A stretch of 9,447 nt of DNA from CAZJGF01 sp964545665 (lineage in GTDB: Bacteria; Chloroflexota; Dehalococcoidia; GIF9; AB-539-J10), in NCBI GenBank assembly GCA_964545665.1, contig CAZJGF010000058.1:1-9447 (forward strand). The letters are read 5' to 3'. The translations under genes were made by a program, and so were the position numbers. Positions 1-7,021 of the stretch are shown piece after piece (the first letter of the stretch is position 1; each line of letters opens with the position of its first letter). The notes under the pieces are model-generated. The model was not told where the DNA came from. It did not search any database and saw only the letters and a list, made by a program, of their open reading frames with translations.

Positions 1-2199
1 GTCATCTTGGCCTTGCTGGTAATGAACGCCGTTGTGGGCTTCCATGAGGAATATCAGGCAGGCAGTGCTATTGCCGCGCTCAAGAAAAAGCTAGCTGTCC
101 AGGCTAATGTCAAGCGAGATGGTAGCTGGTCCACGATACTTGCACGAGAGCTGGTACCGGGTGACATTATCCGTCTCCGTATTGGCAATATCATACCGGC
201 AGATTCTAGGTTACTGGATGGGGACCTAGTGGAGGTGGACCAGTCTGCCCTGACTGGGGAATCCCTGCCGGTGGAACACAAGCCAGGCGAGGCTGTCTAT
301 TCCGGGTCTATCCTTAGGCAGGGAGAAATTGATGCCGTGGTCTATGCTACAGGTAAAGACACGTACTATGGCAAGACCGCTGAACTGGTCCAGTCAGCCG
401 AAACCCGCAGCCATCTGCAGCGCGCTGTCCTCAAAATCGCTGATTACCTTATCGTCATCGCTGTGGCCCTAGCCATTTTAATCATTGCAGTAGGCGTTTT
501 TCGGCATGATGTGCTACTTGTCGTACTACAATTCGTGCTGGTTCTGACCATAGCTGCTGTTCCCGTGGCCTTGCCAGCGGTGTTGTCTGTGACTATGGTG
601 GTAGGGGCCCGGGTACTGGCTCTGAAGCAGGCAATTGTTACCAAGCTGTCTGCTGTCGAGGAGGTGGCTGGCATTGATGTGCTGTGCTCCGATAAGACGG
701 GCACACTGACCCAAAACAAATTGACCCCGGGAGCCCCTTTCACTGTGGGCGACTCCACTCCGGAGCAGGTGATCCTGAGTGCAGCTTTAGCTTCCCGGGC
801 TGAGGACCAGGACCCGATTGACCTCGCCGTATTGAGCGGAGTCAAGAATGAGCAACAGCTAAAATCGTACCAGGTGGTACACTTCCAGCCTTTTGATCCC
901 GTTCACAAACGTACCGAGGCCACAGCGAAAGGAAAAGAGGGGCACGATTTCAAGGTGACCAAGGGCGCGCCCCAAGCCATCCTGGCGCTGGCCCCTAACG
1001 CTGATAAGATTCAATCTCAAGTTGAACAAGCAGTAAGCGAATTCGCCGCCCGAGGCTTTCGTTCCCTGGGAGTAGCACGTACCAACGAGCAAGGCGAGTG
1101 GCATTTTCTGGGCATAATCCCCCTCTACGACCCGCTGCGGGAAGATTCCAAAGCAACCGTTGAGGCTGCAAGAGAGATGGGCCTTAAGGTTAAGATGGTT
1201 ACCGGGGATCAGGTTGCCATCGCCAAGGAGATCGCAGGTCAGCTGGATCTGGGCACAAATATCATGGATGCCAGCCTCTTCACTGAAACCAAACACCATG
1301 AAACCGGCCAGATGGCAGACGCTATCGAGCGAGCTGATGGTTTTGCTCAGGTCTTCCCCGAACACAAATATCACATTGTCGACGTGTTGCAACAACGAGG
1401 CCACATCGTGGGTATGACTGGTGACGGTGTAAATGACGCACCGGCACTGAAAAAGGCCGATGCCGGCATTGCTGTTGCTGGCGCAACTGATGCTGCCCGG
1501 GCAGCGGCTAGTATTGTGTCACTTGCCCCCGGCCTTTCTGTGATTATTGACGCCATCAAAGAAGCTCGCAAGATATTTCAGCGAATGAATAGCTATGCCA
1601 CCTATCGCGTTACTGAGACGATCCGGGTGCTGCTGTTCATGACCCTGTCTATCCTTGTCTTCAACTTCTACCCGGTAACGGCAATTATGATAGTCCTGCT
1701 GGCGATACTCAACGATGGTGCTATCCTGTCGATTGCCTATGATAATGTTCGCTACTCCAACCAGCCCGAATCATGGAACATGCGGATGGTGTTGGGCATG
1801 GCCACAGTATTGGGTATCGCCGGAGTGATTGCATCCTTTGGCCTCTTTTACTTGGGTGAGACTATCTTCCATCTTAGCCGGGAGACCATCCAGACCTTGA
1901 TGTACCTGAAGCTGTCAGTGGCGGGGCATCTGACCATCTTTGTCACACGCACACGGGGGCCGTTCTGGTCCATTAAGCCTGCACCGATTTTGCTGGGTGC
2001 GGTGATTGGTACGCAACTGTTAGCTACGTTTATTGCCGTACACGGGCTGCTCATGACCCCCATCGGCTGGGGGTGGGCAGGGATTGTCTGGGGATATGCT
2101 GTGGCTTGGCTCCTTGTTAACGATCGAGTTAAGCTAGTAGCATACAGAATCTTTGAGCGACAGCATTCAGGCTTTTTGGTAAGAGCAGCCAAGAAATGA
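1..2199 (+). CDS. Plasma-membrane-type H+-transporting P-type ATPase (P3A), 5' partial
   Basis: ATP-driven proton export across the cytoplasmic membrane. The frame is open from base 1 with no start codon or RBS, so the gene begins upstream; 732 residues are visible. Counting from the first codon: the TGES actuator loop is at 85-88, PVALP in M4 at 188-192, the phosphorylated Asp of DKTGTLT at 231, KGAP of the nucleotide-binding domain at 321, TGDQ at 401 and TGDGVNDAP at 473-481. Compared with plant AHA2, about 97 residues are missing and the window opens inside M2. The residues known to matter for proton transport there (Asn106, Arg655, Asp684) appear conserved as Asn9 (LLVMNA), Arg542 (ETIRV) and Asp572 (ILNDG), which favours H+ over other cations. 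Hydrophobic segments at about 148-165, 170-197 and through the last 200 residues fit M3-M10. Converges on the HEAT-repeat gene. The H+ assignment is inferred from homology. Confidence 0.95.
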   Translation, partial: VILALLVMNAVVGFHEEYQAGSAIAALKKKLAVQANVKRDGSWSTILARELVPGDIIRLRIGNIIPADSRLLDGDLVEVDQSALTGESLPVEHKPGEAVYSGSILRQGEIDAVVYATGKDTYYGKTAELVQSAETRSHLQRAVLKIADYLIVIAVALAILIIAVGVFRHDVLLVVLQFVLVLTIAAVPVALPAVLSVTMVVGARVLALKQAIVTKLSAVEEVAGIDVLCSDKTGTLTQNKLTPGAPFTVGDSTPEQVILSAALASRAEDQDPIDLAVLSGVKNEQQLKSYQVVHFQPFDPVHKRTEATAKGKEGHDFKVTKGAPQAILALAPNADKIQSQVEQAVSEFAARGFRSLGVARTNEQGEWHFLGIIPLYDPLREDSKATVEAAREMGLKVKMVTGDQVAIAKEIAGQLDLGTNIMDASLFTETKHHETGQMADAIERADGFAQVFPEHKYHIVDVLQQRGHIVGMTGDGVNDAPALKKADAGIAVAGATDAARAAASIVSLAPGLSVIIDAIKEARKIFQRMNSYATYRVTETIRVLLFMTLSILVFNFYPVTAIMIVLLAILNDGAILSIAYDNVRYSNQPESWNMRMVLGMATVLGIAGVIASFGLFYLGETIFHLSRETIQTLMYLKLSVAGHLTIFVTRTRGPFWSIKPAPILLGAVIGTQLLATFIAVHGLLMTPIGWGWAGIVWGYAVAWLLVNDRVKLVAYRIFERQHSGFLVRAAKK

Positions 2200-2245
2200 A
2201 CCATCGAACCAGAGTCGTGTCAGTGGCAGGCTGGGAATTCTCCTT

Positions 2246-2287
2246 AGTTAGCACAGGTCTCAGCGGCTATCATGCTAACTCTCTTTT
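2246..2287 (+). terminator. Candidate terminator between convergent genes
   Basis: AGTTAGCA (2246-2253) and TGCTAACT (2273-2280) are perfect 8-base inverted arms around a 19-base loop, followed by the pyrimidine-rich CTCTTTT. It lies 47 bases after the P-ATPase stop and its right arm covers the stop codon of the HEAT-repeat gene, which reads the other way. The T-rich tail is on the + strand, so it would mainly serve the ATPase gene. The long loop and AT-rich stem make this moderate evidence only. Confidence 0.4.
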
Positions 2288-2820
2288 CCTGTTAACGCAT
2301 TGAGAGCGACCTCTGCTACTAGAGGGACCTCTAGCGATGGTTCGATATTCTCCAGCGCAGCCAATACCGGCCGTAACATCTCGTCGAGATGTCCTCTGTC
2401 CATGTCGTGGAGCACATGGTGTGCACCCTCCCGCAGCCAGACTGAATCCGAGTCTTGGGTGAGTGCCTGTAGTAAAGGAACCAGAGCCTTATGTCCTATA
2501 GCGATCAATCCCTCGGCCGCCAGCCAGCGGACATCGAACATCTTATCTTCCAGAGCTTCGATCAAAGCATCAGTTGCCCTGGGATCACCAATCTGACCCA
2601 GTGTCTTGGCTGCCTCCCAGCGCACCCACTGTTTCTTATTCGCCAGTGCTTTGACCAAGTGGTCAACAGTCTGTCCCCCGATAGCCACCAGGGACCGGCG
2701 TGCCTTTACACGCACCGATCCATATTTACTACCCAGGTCAGCAATTAATGAGCTAATGGTCTCCGTGTTGACCTTGTTGCTGCGGACCGGATTATCTGGA
2801 TTTACACGATTCCCTGTCAT
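2275..2820 (-). CDS. HEAT-repeat (PBS-lyase-like) protein, 181 aa
   Basis: A small all-helical scaffold protein built of tandem HEAT-like repeats, probably cytoplasmic because no signal peptide or membrane segment is visible. About four repeats can be seen at residues 20-49, 51-79, 82-110 and 112-140. Each has the familiar pattern of a helix, V(R)..A...L..IG, then a short turn; examples are VRWEAAKTLGQIGDPRA and VRWLAAEGLIAIGH. The tail (145-178) is probably a further, degenerate repeat. The start is supported by AAGGAGGG ending 4 bases before ATG. Such proteins usually bind other proteins, and sequence alone does not give the partner; phycobilin lyase activity is unlikely without phycobiliproteins. 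It converges on the proton pump and lies downstream of the broken permease, 83 bases away, with its own possible promoter. A link to the pump is only a guess from position. Confidence 0.88.
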   Translation of the reverse strand: MTGNRVNPDNPVRSNKVNTETISSLIADLGSKYGSVRVKARRSLVAIGGQTVDHLVKALANKKQWVRWEAAKTLGQIGDPRATDALIEALEDKMFDVRWLAAEGLIAIGHKALVPLLQALTQDSDSVWLREGAHHVLHDMDRGHLDEMLRPVLAALENIEPSLEVPLVAEVALNALTGKES

Positions 2821-2847
2821 AATTCCCTCCTTAATCTACTTAAGGAT

Positions 2848-2876
2848 ACTATACGTCGTCAAAGCAGAGGGCACAA
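2848..2876 (-). promoter_or_regulatory. Candidate promoter of the HEAT-repeat gene
   Basis: On the minus strand, TATAGT (2848-2853, 5 of 6 matches to the -10 consensus) is 17 bases from TTGTGC (2871-2876, a poor -35 with only TTG matching). The expected start is near 2841, giving a leader of about 20 bases that contains the AAGGAGGG ribosome site. The good -10 and spacing make it plausible; the weak -35 keeps it uncertain. Confidence 0.35.
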
Positions 2877-3811
2877 GTTGACGGCTGCTGGGAATAGGCA
2901 AGTTCACGGGGACCCCTTATATGATGATTTGATTACTCTGCCTGTGGCCTTCTGGTAAACTGTCTCGATAAGAAAGGCAGCACCAACCATAGCCACCAGT
3001 AGCCACAGCTCTTTCGGCGATGTCATCGCTGTCTGCCCTATCAGTATTGCCAGCGCACCTATGCAGACGATAGCCCCAAGAATAGATACCCCTCTTTTGG
3101 CCCCGGTGATAGAGGAGAGGCGTGCATTGGAAGCATTTATCGCGGCAAAGATAAGCAAGAAACTAGAACTGCCCATGGTTGAGATGCGGGATAAGTCAAA
3201 CAGGTTGGCTACCAGTAGCGTCAGACCAGAGGTAATCAGTAACCCTTCAATAGGGCGGTTCCAGGCTGTCCTCTCCAAGCCCTCTGGCAGCTCTCCTTCT
3301 TTGGCAATGACATAGCTGATGCGGGCTGTCCCGTACAGTGTGGCATTGATCGCAGAGCCTGTCGACAGGAGAGCCGCAATGGCGATGAGGGTAAAGCCAA
3401 GACTCCCCAGGAAAGGCCTGGCGGCTTCAGCAAGTGCGTAATCTTTCGCAGCTACAATCTCTTTTACAGGCAGATTTCCAACTGCCACCAGAGAAACGAG
3501 GATGTAAAGGACAATAACAAAACCGACTGCCGAATAGTAGGCACGAGGGAGCGTCTTGCGTGGACTCGTTACATTTTCCGCTGTGTTGGCGATAAGTTCA
3601 AATCCTTCGTAAGCCAGGAAAATTATCATTCCCCCGGCAACCAGCTGCACCGGGTTGCTCCAGGCGGTCGGCTCCAACCGCTGTGTGCTCACACTCCAAA
3701 GACCCGCACCCAAAAACACAAACAATATGGCGAGCTTTAGTGCCACAATGAAATCCTCAGACTTTCCAACTGTTTTGGCACCCAGAACATTCAGACAGGT
3801 AAAAAGAACAA

Positions 3812-3819
3812 CCCCCCCC
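3812..3819 (-). other. Homopolymer frameshift site in the permease
   Basis: A run of eight G on the coding strand. Upstream the frame reads ALISGGGC and runs into unrelated residues; downstream conserved permease sequence resumes in another frame. Removing one G restores SGGVVLF. Runs like this are hotspots for replication slippage and for sequencing error. Confidence 0.85.
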
Positions 3820-4179
3820 GCTGATGAGTGCGTGCTTCCAGATTGGCTGTACAGCTTCGGGGAAGAAACTGGCCCCGTAGCTGCCGAAAGCATAAGCATA
3901 AAGTGAAAGCATGGCGATGTAGCTCAACCAGAGAAGAACGTTGAGGCCACCCGTGAGTATTCCCGGGCCAAAAGCCTGATTGAGAAATTCAACCGTTCCT
4001 CCCCGAGCTGGGTATGTCATAGATAAGTGGGCGTAGGAATAGGCAGTAACCAAAGCCACTACGCCTCCCAGGGCAAACGCAATTGGGGTCCCGCCATGTG
4101 CCATCTGAACTGCCAGCCCGAGCACAGCAAAGATACCGCCACCAACCATGCCTCCAATGCCAATAGAGACAGCTGACCA

Positions 4180-4182
4180 TTA
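4180..4182 (-). other. In-frame TAA at codon 13 of the permease
   Basis: The codons on either side read ESIG-stop-WSAVSIGIGG in one frame. Relatives of this family usually have a hydrophobic residue such as Leu between Gly and Trp, so a single TTA to TAA change would explain it. This is from family knowledge and not alignment. Confidence 0.75.
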
Positions 4183-4218
4183 ACCTATTGATTCTTTCCT
4201 AAGTGGAGAGACGCTCAT

Positions 4219-4635
4219 AGATTAGGCCCCCATTCCCGGCAGCGATTCCTGAGACAAGGTATTGACAACATTCGAAATCCTTTTCCCTTAAGTCCAGTTT
4301 GACCCTTGGGTAGAGACACTACCTCATTGATGATACCTGTGTGTCATAACCATTACCGCATTTTATAACCATCTGGCTCAGCGGGCAATCTTACGCCATA
4401 CTTACCGCGGAAAGAAGTTACGCTACCACTCCATAGCTAAGGAAAACTGCTGATATCCGATGAGAGTACTGCATTGCCCGAACACTTCTGAGATGTCTTT
4501 CCTGCTAACCAACATCTGAGTTTGTGCGCTAGGCTGGAAAAGCAGCCAAGCCATAATCGTTATGAAGGCTGAGTGGCCATTTACTCGAGACGCATGACTA
4601 GATAGATGGCTACCATCCGGATGTAGTCCCCAGCC
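4219..4635. other. Intergenic stretch with no recognisable gene
   Basis: About 417 bases between the 5' end of the broken permease and the 3' end of the DUF2851 gene. I find no convincing reading frame with a ribosome site and no tRNA-like fold. Small symmetric elements are present: CGGGCAAT (4382-4389) with ATTGCCCG (4473-4480), AGATGT/ACATCT near 4491-4517, and the 10-base palindrome CATCCGGATG (4614-4623). The last lies 12 bases beyond the DUF2851 stop within an imperfect hairpin (CTAC...GTAG on the minus strand) that lacks a T-run. None is stronger than expected by chance in a region this long. Confidence 0.5.
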
Positions 4636-5952
4636 TCAGCCTTGGTTAACCAGAAGACATTGAGAGCACTTCCCCTCAGAGCAGTAATTTCTGAAGAGGT
4701 GAATTAAGCCTTGCTGGTGACAGGCAGTGAAATCAGATGTGCTTTCAAGACAAAGCTGTCTCTCCATGTGACGCGTTATCTCATTCTCAGCTAGCTTAGG
4801 ATAATAACTGTAAAAACTAATAGCTCTTTCCTTTAGCTCCGGCTCATTGGCCGCTTCACCCCAGGCGAAGACAAATGGCAATAGGACGTTGGCAGCTATT
4901 TCTCCTGCCTTGCTGTGTCCCAAAAGGGCTGATTTCCTCGTTTTCAGCCCGAAGTCGTGATGGTCTTGCCAGTACCCTTCACTAGATACAATTAAGCCAT
5001 CCTCCAGCCAACGATGGCCGGCTATCAGAGGTGTCGCCCTTACTAGCTGTAACATCCCCTTTAGCAGTCCGTCCCTACGGTAGCGTTGAAGGAAATGGCT
5101 TTGGGCTATAATTCGGCGCACTGGGAAATTGTTGGGATATATGTGGCTGAGATGCCAGTCGGTCTGGCTCATGGCTTCGGTCTCCTTGCCCACCGCTTGC
5201 CATAGCTGCTCCAACTCTCTCGCTTCTTTTTCTTGAGAAGGCTCTGCTCCCACTCTCTGATAAGGTAATAGACCAGCTACGCCTAATAACCAGGCCTGCC
5301 TCAGGAGTAAGCTTTCTCCCGACTCCACTTCCTCCAAGAAGCTGAGAGGCACCCTACAAGCGAGCTCCTCAAAGGGCTTCATGTTCTTGGAATAGCCCAA
5401 AGCTCTCATTATGCCTTTCCAAAACACTTGTTTTGCTTCTTCCCGGTGCAATTCGACCTGAAAAGACCCTGCTTTCTGTCTGAACCTTTCTTCACCAGCA
5501 ATGCTCAACAGCTCCCTCAAGGTTTGTCTATCTCTATGCTTTGCTATCTGGAAGCATGGAAGATGATGATCAGCTTTGTGCTGCGAATCATGTGGCAAGC
5601 ATAGAACTGGAACAGTTTGCCCATTCTGCGTCAAAGTAGCTGAAGTACCATCACGCTGCGCCACCACATGAAGAATTACCTCGTTATACCCAGGGTCACG
5701 ATGATGACTATGACTATACCAATCGCTGGTCTTAACGTGGATTTCCACATCTCCCTTCACTAAGCTAGACTCATTCGTAAGGATAACGGCGTCCCGGAAG
5801 TCAGGGCCATTATCACCGTTAACCCTGCCAGGGTAGACCACTTTGAATCGTTCGCCTTGTTCAGTCGTTAGTTTCTTTCCTAACAGTTGCTGCCATCTTA
5901 GCGCTACTTGCTCTTCTGAGACTGCTATCCGCTTACGTGTAACCATGGACAA
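4636..5952 (-). CDS. DUF2851 family protein, 438 aa
   Basis: Member of the uncharacterised DUF2851 family. The N-terminal signature is clear: GPDF at 49-52, GDVEIHVKTSDWYSH at 67-81, HH at 83-84, YN at 89-90 and VILHVV at 92-97. The C-terminus has a CX4CX2C cluster (Cys424, Cys429, Cys432) that could bind a metal. No signal peptide or membrane helix is seen. The middle is helix-rich and contains DWHLSHIYPNNFPVRRI around 276-292. The start is taken as TTG at 5950-5952 because AAGGAG (5961-5966) lies 8 bases from it; the ATG two codons on, at 5944-5946, would be 14 bases away. It is the last gene of the XRE-DUF72-DUF2851 unit, 22 bases after DUF72. An Asp51...Glu70-x-His-x-Lys74 arrangement recalls a variant PD-(D/E)XK nuclease core. 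Family membership is well supported; function is not known to me and the nuclease idea is inference. Confidence 0.9.
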   Translation of the reverse strand: MSMVTRKRIAVSEEQVALRWQQLLGKKLTTEQGERFKVVYPGRVNGDNGPDFRDAVILTNESSLVKGDVEIHVKTSDWYSHSHHRDPGYNEVILHVVAQRDGTSATLTQNGQTVPVLCLPHDSQHKADHHLPCFQIAKHRDRQTLRELLSIAGEERFRQKAGSFQVELHREEAKQVFWKGIMRALGYSKNMKPFEELACRVPLSFLEEVESGESLLLRQAWLLGVAGLLPYQRVGAEPSQEKEARELEQLWQAVGKETEAMSQTDWHLSHIYPNNFPVRRIIAQSHFLQRYRRDGLLKGMLQLVRATPLIAGHRWLEDGLIVSSEGYWQDHHDFGLKTRKSALLGHSKAGEIAANVLLPFVFAWGEAANEPELKERAISFYSYYPKLAENEITRHMERQLCLESTSDFTACHQQGLIHLFRNYCSEGKCSQCLLVNQG

Positions 5953-5960
5953 AAAAAGTT

Positions 5961-5966
5961 CTCCTT
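5961..5966 (-). promoter_or_regulatory. Ribosome binding site deciding the DUF2851 start
   Basis: AAGGAG on the minus strand lies in the 22-base gap after the DUF72 stop. It is 8 bases from TTG (5950-5952) and 14 bases from the ATG (5944-5946), so the TTG start is favoured. A T7 run between the site and the start overlaps the TTG. Confidence 0.6.
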
Positions 5967-5974
5967 ACCCTTCC

Positions 5975-6679
5975 TTAGGCTAATTCTATGAATCTTAGAG
6001 CGTCATCATACATGGTCAGATTGTTAAACAGAACGTAATCCTCAGTGCTGGTCAGCTCTACAAGCTGCGTTAACTCATCATTGGTATATCGATGGCGGTA
6101 GTTGCGCCCTCCATGCAAGCGAAAGTATCTCGGCTTACCCCATAGCGCTGCTCTCTCCAGAGGGTCGACACAATGAACTAGATCTAAATCCTGGCACAGC
6201 TCCATAATAACCTCATTGCTCCACTCGCCGCGTGGCTCCCATACAAAGACGAAATGCTCCCTATTTATGCTGGTGAAGAAATGCCTCAGATTTCCAATGT
6301 TTTCGGTGGTCTCAGTGAACCTCGCCGGGCACTGAAAAAGGACGACCTTGGATTCGAGCACCTCGGCAACATTGCTGGTCTTTGCCCATGCCACAAAGAC
6401 TTCCTCGCAAGGCTTGAAAAAGCCGTAATCATTCTCCTTGGCGGTGGGAATTTCTAAGCCAGCCTTGCGGTAGGTGGGGCTCGATGTTGGGTGAGTTATC
6501 AATTGCCACGCTTTTAAGCTAAATTCAAAGTCTTGGGGAGCTTCTTCACGCCACTTTTTCACGGTTTCAACAGAGGGAGGCTTATATAAAGTCTGTTGTA
6601 TCTCCGCTAGCTTGAATTGCTGGTAGTAGGCCTTCTTTCCCTTAGGAAAGCCACAGCAGCCCACTTTAGCCCCGCTCAT
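5975..6679 (-). CDS. DUF72 (YecE-like) family protein, 234 aa
   Basis: DUF72 proteins have a TIM-barrel-like fold of unknown reaction. From the chosen start the order is VGCCGFP (6-12, the family's first strand), YYQQF (18-22), FEFSLKAWQLITHP (51-64, the F.fslK...THP signature), VVLFQCP (112-118), FVFVWEPRGEW (143-153), VHCVDP (168-173), YFRLHGG (185-191) and the C-terminal YVLFNN...DDALRF (215-230). The acidic, Arg and His residues in these strands ends (Glu148, Arg150, Arg187, His189) are where a site would be expected. The frame stays open to 6754 inside the XRE gene, but the family begins just before the first strand, so ATG 6677-6679 (or ATG 6680-6682) is preferred. AAGGAGG at 6683-6689 directly abuts these ATGs, an unusually short spacing. 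It overlaps the end of the XRE gene by 14 bases, which suggests translational coupling. Confidence 0.9.
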   Translation of the reverse strand: MSGAKVGCCGFPKGKKAYYQQFKLAEIQQTLYKPPSVETVKKWREEAPQDFEFSLKAWQLITHPTSSPTYRKAGLEIPTAKENDYGFFKPCEEVFVAWAKTSNVAEVLESKVVLFQCPARFTETTENIGNLRHFFTSINREHFVFVWEPRGEWSNEVIMELCQDLDLVHCVDPLERAALWGKPRYFRLHGGRNYRHRYTNDELTQLVELTSTEDYVLFNNLTMYDDALRFIELA

Positions 6680-6902
6680 CATCCTCCTTCTTAGCTTTGT
6701 ATCGGAAACCACTGCGCTCAGCAACAATGCTAAGCAAAGTGGCTGATGTGCCACGAGGCTGGTACATCCCTGTCTCCCATTCGCTGACTGTTTGTTGTCG
6801 TATACCCAACTCTCCAGCCAGCTTCTGTTGTGTTAGCCCCAAATGCTGTCGCAGAGCCCGAACCCGTTGTCTATCCCACTGTTCTCTCTTGCGCTGCTTC
6901 AT
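6666..6902 (-). CDS. XRE-type helix-turn-helix regulator, 78 aa
   Basis: A short one-domain DNA-binding protein. The Cro/C1-type fold spans about residues 12-66: RVRALRQHLGLTQQKLAGEL supplies helices 1 and 2, and IRQQTVSEWETG (34-45) the recognition helix. MYQPRGTSATLLSIVAERSGF follows as the closing helix. The basic N-terminus (KQRKRE) may add DNA contacts, and the charged tail KAKKEDDERG is short, so no ligand-binding or protease domain is present. It heads the operon with DUF72 and DUF2851 and overlaps DUF72 by 14 bases. The promoter lies directly in front of the ATG and contains a palindrome, so autorepression is the simplest model. Antitoxin function was considered because of the small size and leading position, but neither neighbour is a known toxin. 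Confidence 0.94.
   Translation of the reverse strand: MKQRKREQWDRQRVRALRQHLGLTQQKLAGELGIRQQTVSEWETGMYQPRGTSATLLSIVAERSGFRYKAKKEDDERG
6683..6689 (-). promoter_or_regulatory. Ribosome binding site very close to the DUF72 start
   Basis: A full AAGGAGG inside the 3' end of the XRE gene is followed at once by ATGATG. Spacing is 0 bases to the first ATG and 3 to the second, shorter than usual. This favours the second ATG, or initiation by ribosomes that have just ended at the XRE stop 11 bases further on. Confidence 0.55.
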
Positions 6903-6910
6903 TACCTCAA

Positions 6911-6939
6911 ATCATACACGGTGTAGTGTAAACAGTCAA
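6911..6939 (-). promoter_or_regulatory. Strong sigma70-type promoter of the XRE-DUF72-DUF2851 operon
   Basis: On the minus strand TTGACT (6934-6939, 5 of 6) and TATGAT (6911-6916, 5 of 6) are exactly 17 bases apart. Only 8 bases separate the -10 from the ATG at 6902, so transcription should begin within one or two bases of the start codon. This predicts a leaderless or almost leaderless mRNA. The GAGG just before the ATG would then be largely outside the transcript. Confidence 0.75.
6915..6930. promoter_or_regulatory. Palindromic candidate operator in the XRE promoter
   Basis: TACAC-G-GTGTA (6915-6925) is a perfect inverted repeat around one base, and a second GTGTA follows directly (6926-6930). 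It covers the upstream end of the -10 box and most of the spacer. A protein bound here would block RNA polymerase, so the XRE protein encoded next to it is the natural candidate. That assignment is inference. Confidence 0.5.
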
Positions 6940-7021
6940 GGCGAATTGTGAGGCATACTGTGGCAGTTCTGGAGGAACAGGGGAACATCGGGAATTAAGC
7001 AAATTGGTATCGCTGGGGAAC

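Larger units (their letters stand above)
2904..4218 (-). pseudogene. APC-family amino acid permease, broken by a nonsense codon and a frameshift
   Basis: Remains of a 12-helix amino acid/polyamine/organocation transporter. Reading back from ATG at 4216-4218, twelve codons (MSVSPLRKESIG) are followed by TAA (4180-4182) and then, in the same frame, WSAVSIGIGGMVGGGIF. This is the expected TM1 with its substrate-binding GGGIF motif. That frame continues to ALIS and then meets G8 on the coding strand (3812-3819). The rest of the protein, from VVLFTCLNV onward, is one frame away; seven G would join them without a gap. The second part contains the typical FLAYEGFELIANTAEN segment of TM6 and the remaining helices, ending at TGA 2904-2906. 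Joined length would be about 437 codons, normal for the family. The bases just before the ATG hold only a GGGGG run as a poor ribosome site, and I see no clear promoter. The rest is well preserved, so the damage is recent or partly sequencing error. Substrate cannot be told. Confidence 0.85.

Noticed and set aside
444..1404. Long minus-strand open frames opposite the P-ATPase
   Set aside because: They lie entirely opposite a strongly conserved coding sequence, have low-complexity Ser/Thr/Arg-rich or unrecognisable translations and lack ribosome sites.
3757..4149. Permease N-terminal fragment starting at ATG 4147-4149 as a real gene
   Set aside because: This ATG lies inside TM1 (GIGGMVGGGIF), has no ribosome site, and the frame ends in nonconserved residues after the G-run.
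4382..4480. 8-base inverted repeat resembling an acceptor stem (CGGGCAAT/ATTGCCCG)
   Set aside because: No T-loop, anticodon arm or CCA-like features on either strand, and an 8-base match at this distance is expected by chance in 400 bases.
6680..6754. Longer DUF72 start inside the XRE gene (259 aa form)
   Set aside because: The extra N-terminal residues are the out-of-frame XRE sequence and precede the family's normal first strand; the strong ribosome site lies downstream at 6683-6689.
6666..6902. XRE protein as antitoxin of a toxin-antitoxin pair
   Set aside because: Size and promoter fit, but DUF72 and DUF2851 are not known toxins and are much larger than typical partners.
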